A DNA stretch of 6,146 nt from assembly GCA_001795165.1 (NCBI GenBank), contig MGNS01000049.1, positions 1 through 6,146 of the forward strand, in the 5' to 3' direction. The notes beneath the pieces were generated by a model that saw only the letters and a list, made by a program, of their open reading frames with translations, did not search any database and was not told the DNA's origin. Origin of the DNA: Chloroflexi bacterium RBG_16_57_11. Lineage in GTDB: Bacteria > Chloroflexota > Anaerolineae > Anaerolineales > UBA4823. Below are positions 5,331 to 6,146 of this stretch, in pieces; position 1 is the stretch's first letter, and the number at the start of each line of letters is the position of its first letter. The position numbers and the translations under genes are program-made.

Positions 5331-6146
5331 ATGACCCGCAATGCAAACGGTTTAATTCTTTTCCGTGTTCTTTTGGTAATCATGATACTATCGTTGGCTG
5401 GCGTCATTCCGAACATCTTTTCAGTCGAAGCATCCCCATCCTTCCAGGTCAATCAGACCATCTCTCTGCCCCCCAACAAAGATAACACCCTTTATGAAGA
5501 CGCAACCGGCTCGACAAGTAATGGAGCCGGTTCCTATTTCTTCGCCGGGCAGACTGCGGCGGGGCAGATCCGCAGGGCGGTGATGGCCTTCGACATCGCA
5601 GGCAACATTCCGGCAGGTTCTACGATTAACAGCGTTATGCTCACCCTGAATATGTCTCGCACGCAAGCAGGTAATCAAACGGTAAGCTTAAACCGGCTGA
5701 CTGCGAATTGGGGCGAAGGGACATCGAACGCCGATGCTAATGAAGGTCAAGGCGCCCCGGCCACCATCGGCGATGCGACCTGGCTGCACACATTTTACAA
5801 TACCAGCTTTTGGACTACCGTGGGTGGAGATTTTAGCGCTACAGCCAGCGCCAGCGCGGTAGTCGGAGGAATCGGCTTCTACACCTGGGGATCTACGTCC
5901 CAGATGGTTGCCGATGTACAAGGGTGGCTCAATACCCCCGGCTCGAATTTCGGTTGGGTCTTGCTTGGAAATGAAGTCGCCTCAACGACCGCCAAGCGTT
6001 TCGACAGCCGAAATAACGCCTCGGCAGTTAACCGGCCGGTTCTGGTCATCAACTACACCCCGCCAGGTGGTACGAACACGCCTACAAACACCCCAACCTC
6101 AACGAACACGCCCACCAACACCCCGACATCTACATCCACTGCAACT
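5331..6146 (+). CDS. Secreted DNRLRE-domain protein with Asn/Thr/Pro linker (5' part only)
   Basis: The gene starts at ATG 5331 behind AAAGGAG (5316-5322, eight-base spacing) and is still open at the window end, with 272 residues visible. Residues 1-34 are a signal peptide: basic start, hydrophobic core LILFRVLLVIMILSLAGV, likely cleavage after VEA34. Residues about 40-243 match the DNRLRE (CBM96-like) domain: DNTLYEDATG and SNGAG early, RRAVMAFDIAGNIPAGSTI, NWGEGTSNA, GDATWLHTFY, then VQGWLNTPGSNFGWVLLGNE and AKRFDSRNN before NRPVLVINYTPP. Such beta-sandwich domains occur in large secreted surface or carbohydrate-binding proteins. From residue 249 a linker repeats NTPTNTPTST twice, then STAT, so more domains probably follow. 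It has its own ribosome site and a long upstream gap, so it is probably not part of the transporter operon. Its function is unknown beyond secretion and likely surface or polymer binding. Confidence 0.85.
   Translation, partial: MTRNANGLILFRVLLVIMILSLAGVIPNIFSVEASPSFQVNQTISLPPNKDNTLYEDATGSTSNGAGSYFFAGQTAAGQIRRAVMAFDIAGNIPAGSTINSVMLTLNMSRTQAGNQTVSLNRLTANWGEGTSNADANEGQGAPATIGDATWLHTFYNTSFWTTVGGDFSATASASAVVGGIGFYTWGSTSQMVADVQGWLNTPGSNFGWVLLGNEVASTTAKRFDSRNNASAVNRPVLVINYTPPGGTNTPTNTPTSTNTPTNTPTSTSTAT
6075..6134 (+). repeat. Two 30-bp in-frame repeats encoding NTPTNTPTST
   Basis: Units at 6075-6104 and 6105-6134 encode identical ten-residue blocks with several silent differences (CCT/CCC, ACA/ACC, CCA/CCG). 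Each unit itself contains the NTPT four-residue repeat twice. Thr/Pro/Asn linkers of this kind join domains in secreted proteins of Anaerolineae and relatives and are likely to continue beyond the window. Confidence 0.8.

Noticed and set aside
6075..6146. Short tandem repeats as a CRISPR or other DNA repeat array
   Set aside because: The repeats are in frame, encode a Thr/Pro/Asn linker and differ at silent sites; there are no spacers.

Overview
This window looks like a piece of a moderately GC-rich bacterial genome, most likely a Chloroflexota member of the Anaerolineae type. That is an inference. It rests on the Asn/Thr/Pro tandem linker at the end of the last gene, a secreted-protein style common in that group, on the lipoprotein with a Pro/Ala/Glu spacer, and on the stand-alone C-terminal half of a transketolase. 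No rRNA or other marker is present to confirm it.

Layout: all genes are on the + strand. Positions 1-353 hold the end of a split transketolase (C-terminal subunit). After a 149-bp gap comes a lipoprotein (503-2434) carrying two full, tandem, about 82% identical copies of a RbsB-type sugar-binding domain. A 146-bp gap with strong inverted repeats follows, then a cupin D-lyxose-isomerase family protein (2581-3126). Four bases later starts a RbsC-type permease (3131-4174), and 10 bases after that a single-domain sugar ABC ATPase (4185-4964). A 366-bp region without a convincing gene separates this operon from a secreted DNRLRE-domain protein (5331 onward) that runs off the window end.

How the genes work together: the lipoprotein, permease and ATPase form one FrcBCA/RbsABC-like importer. 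The isomerase would convert the imported aldose to a ketose, for example D-lyxose to D-xylulose, or D-mannose to D-fructose. After phosphorylation by a kinase not seen here, the ketose phosphate can enter the transketolase reaction. Together the genes suggest a pentose (lyxose, possibly apiose) or related sugar uptake and catabolic operon. The sugar is not proven by the sequence.

The most unusual element is the double-headed binding lipoprotein. The two copies keep every position I can equate with a RbsB ligand contact, while their codons have drifted apart at many silent sites. This points to an old internal duplication maintained by selection rather than an assembly error. Second-tier points are the isomerase gene placed inside the transporter operon behind a stem-loop, and a short possible relic of an IlvD/Edd-family dehydratase in the 366-bp gap.
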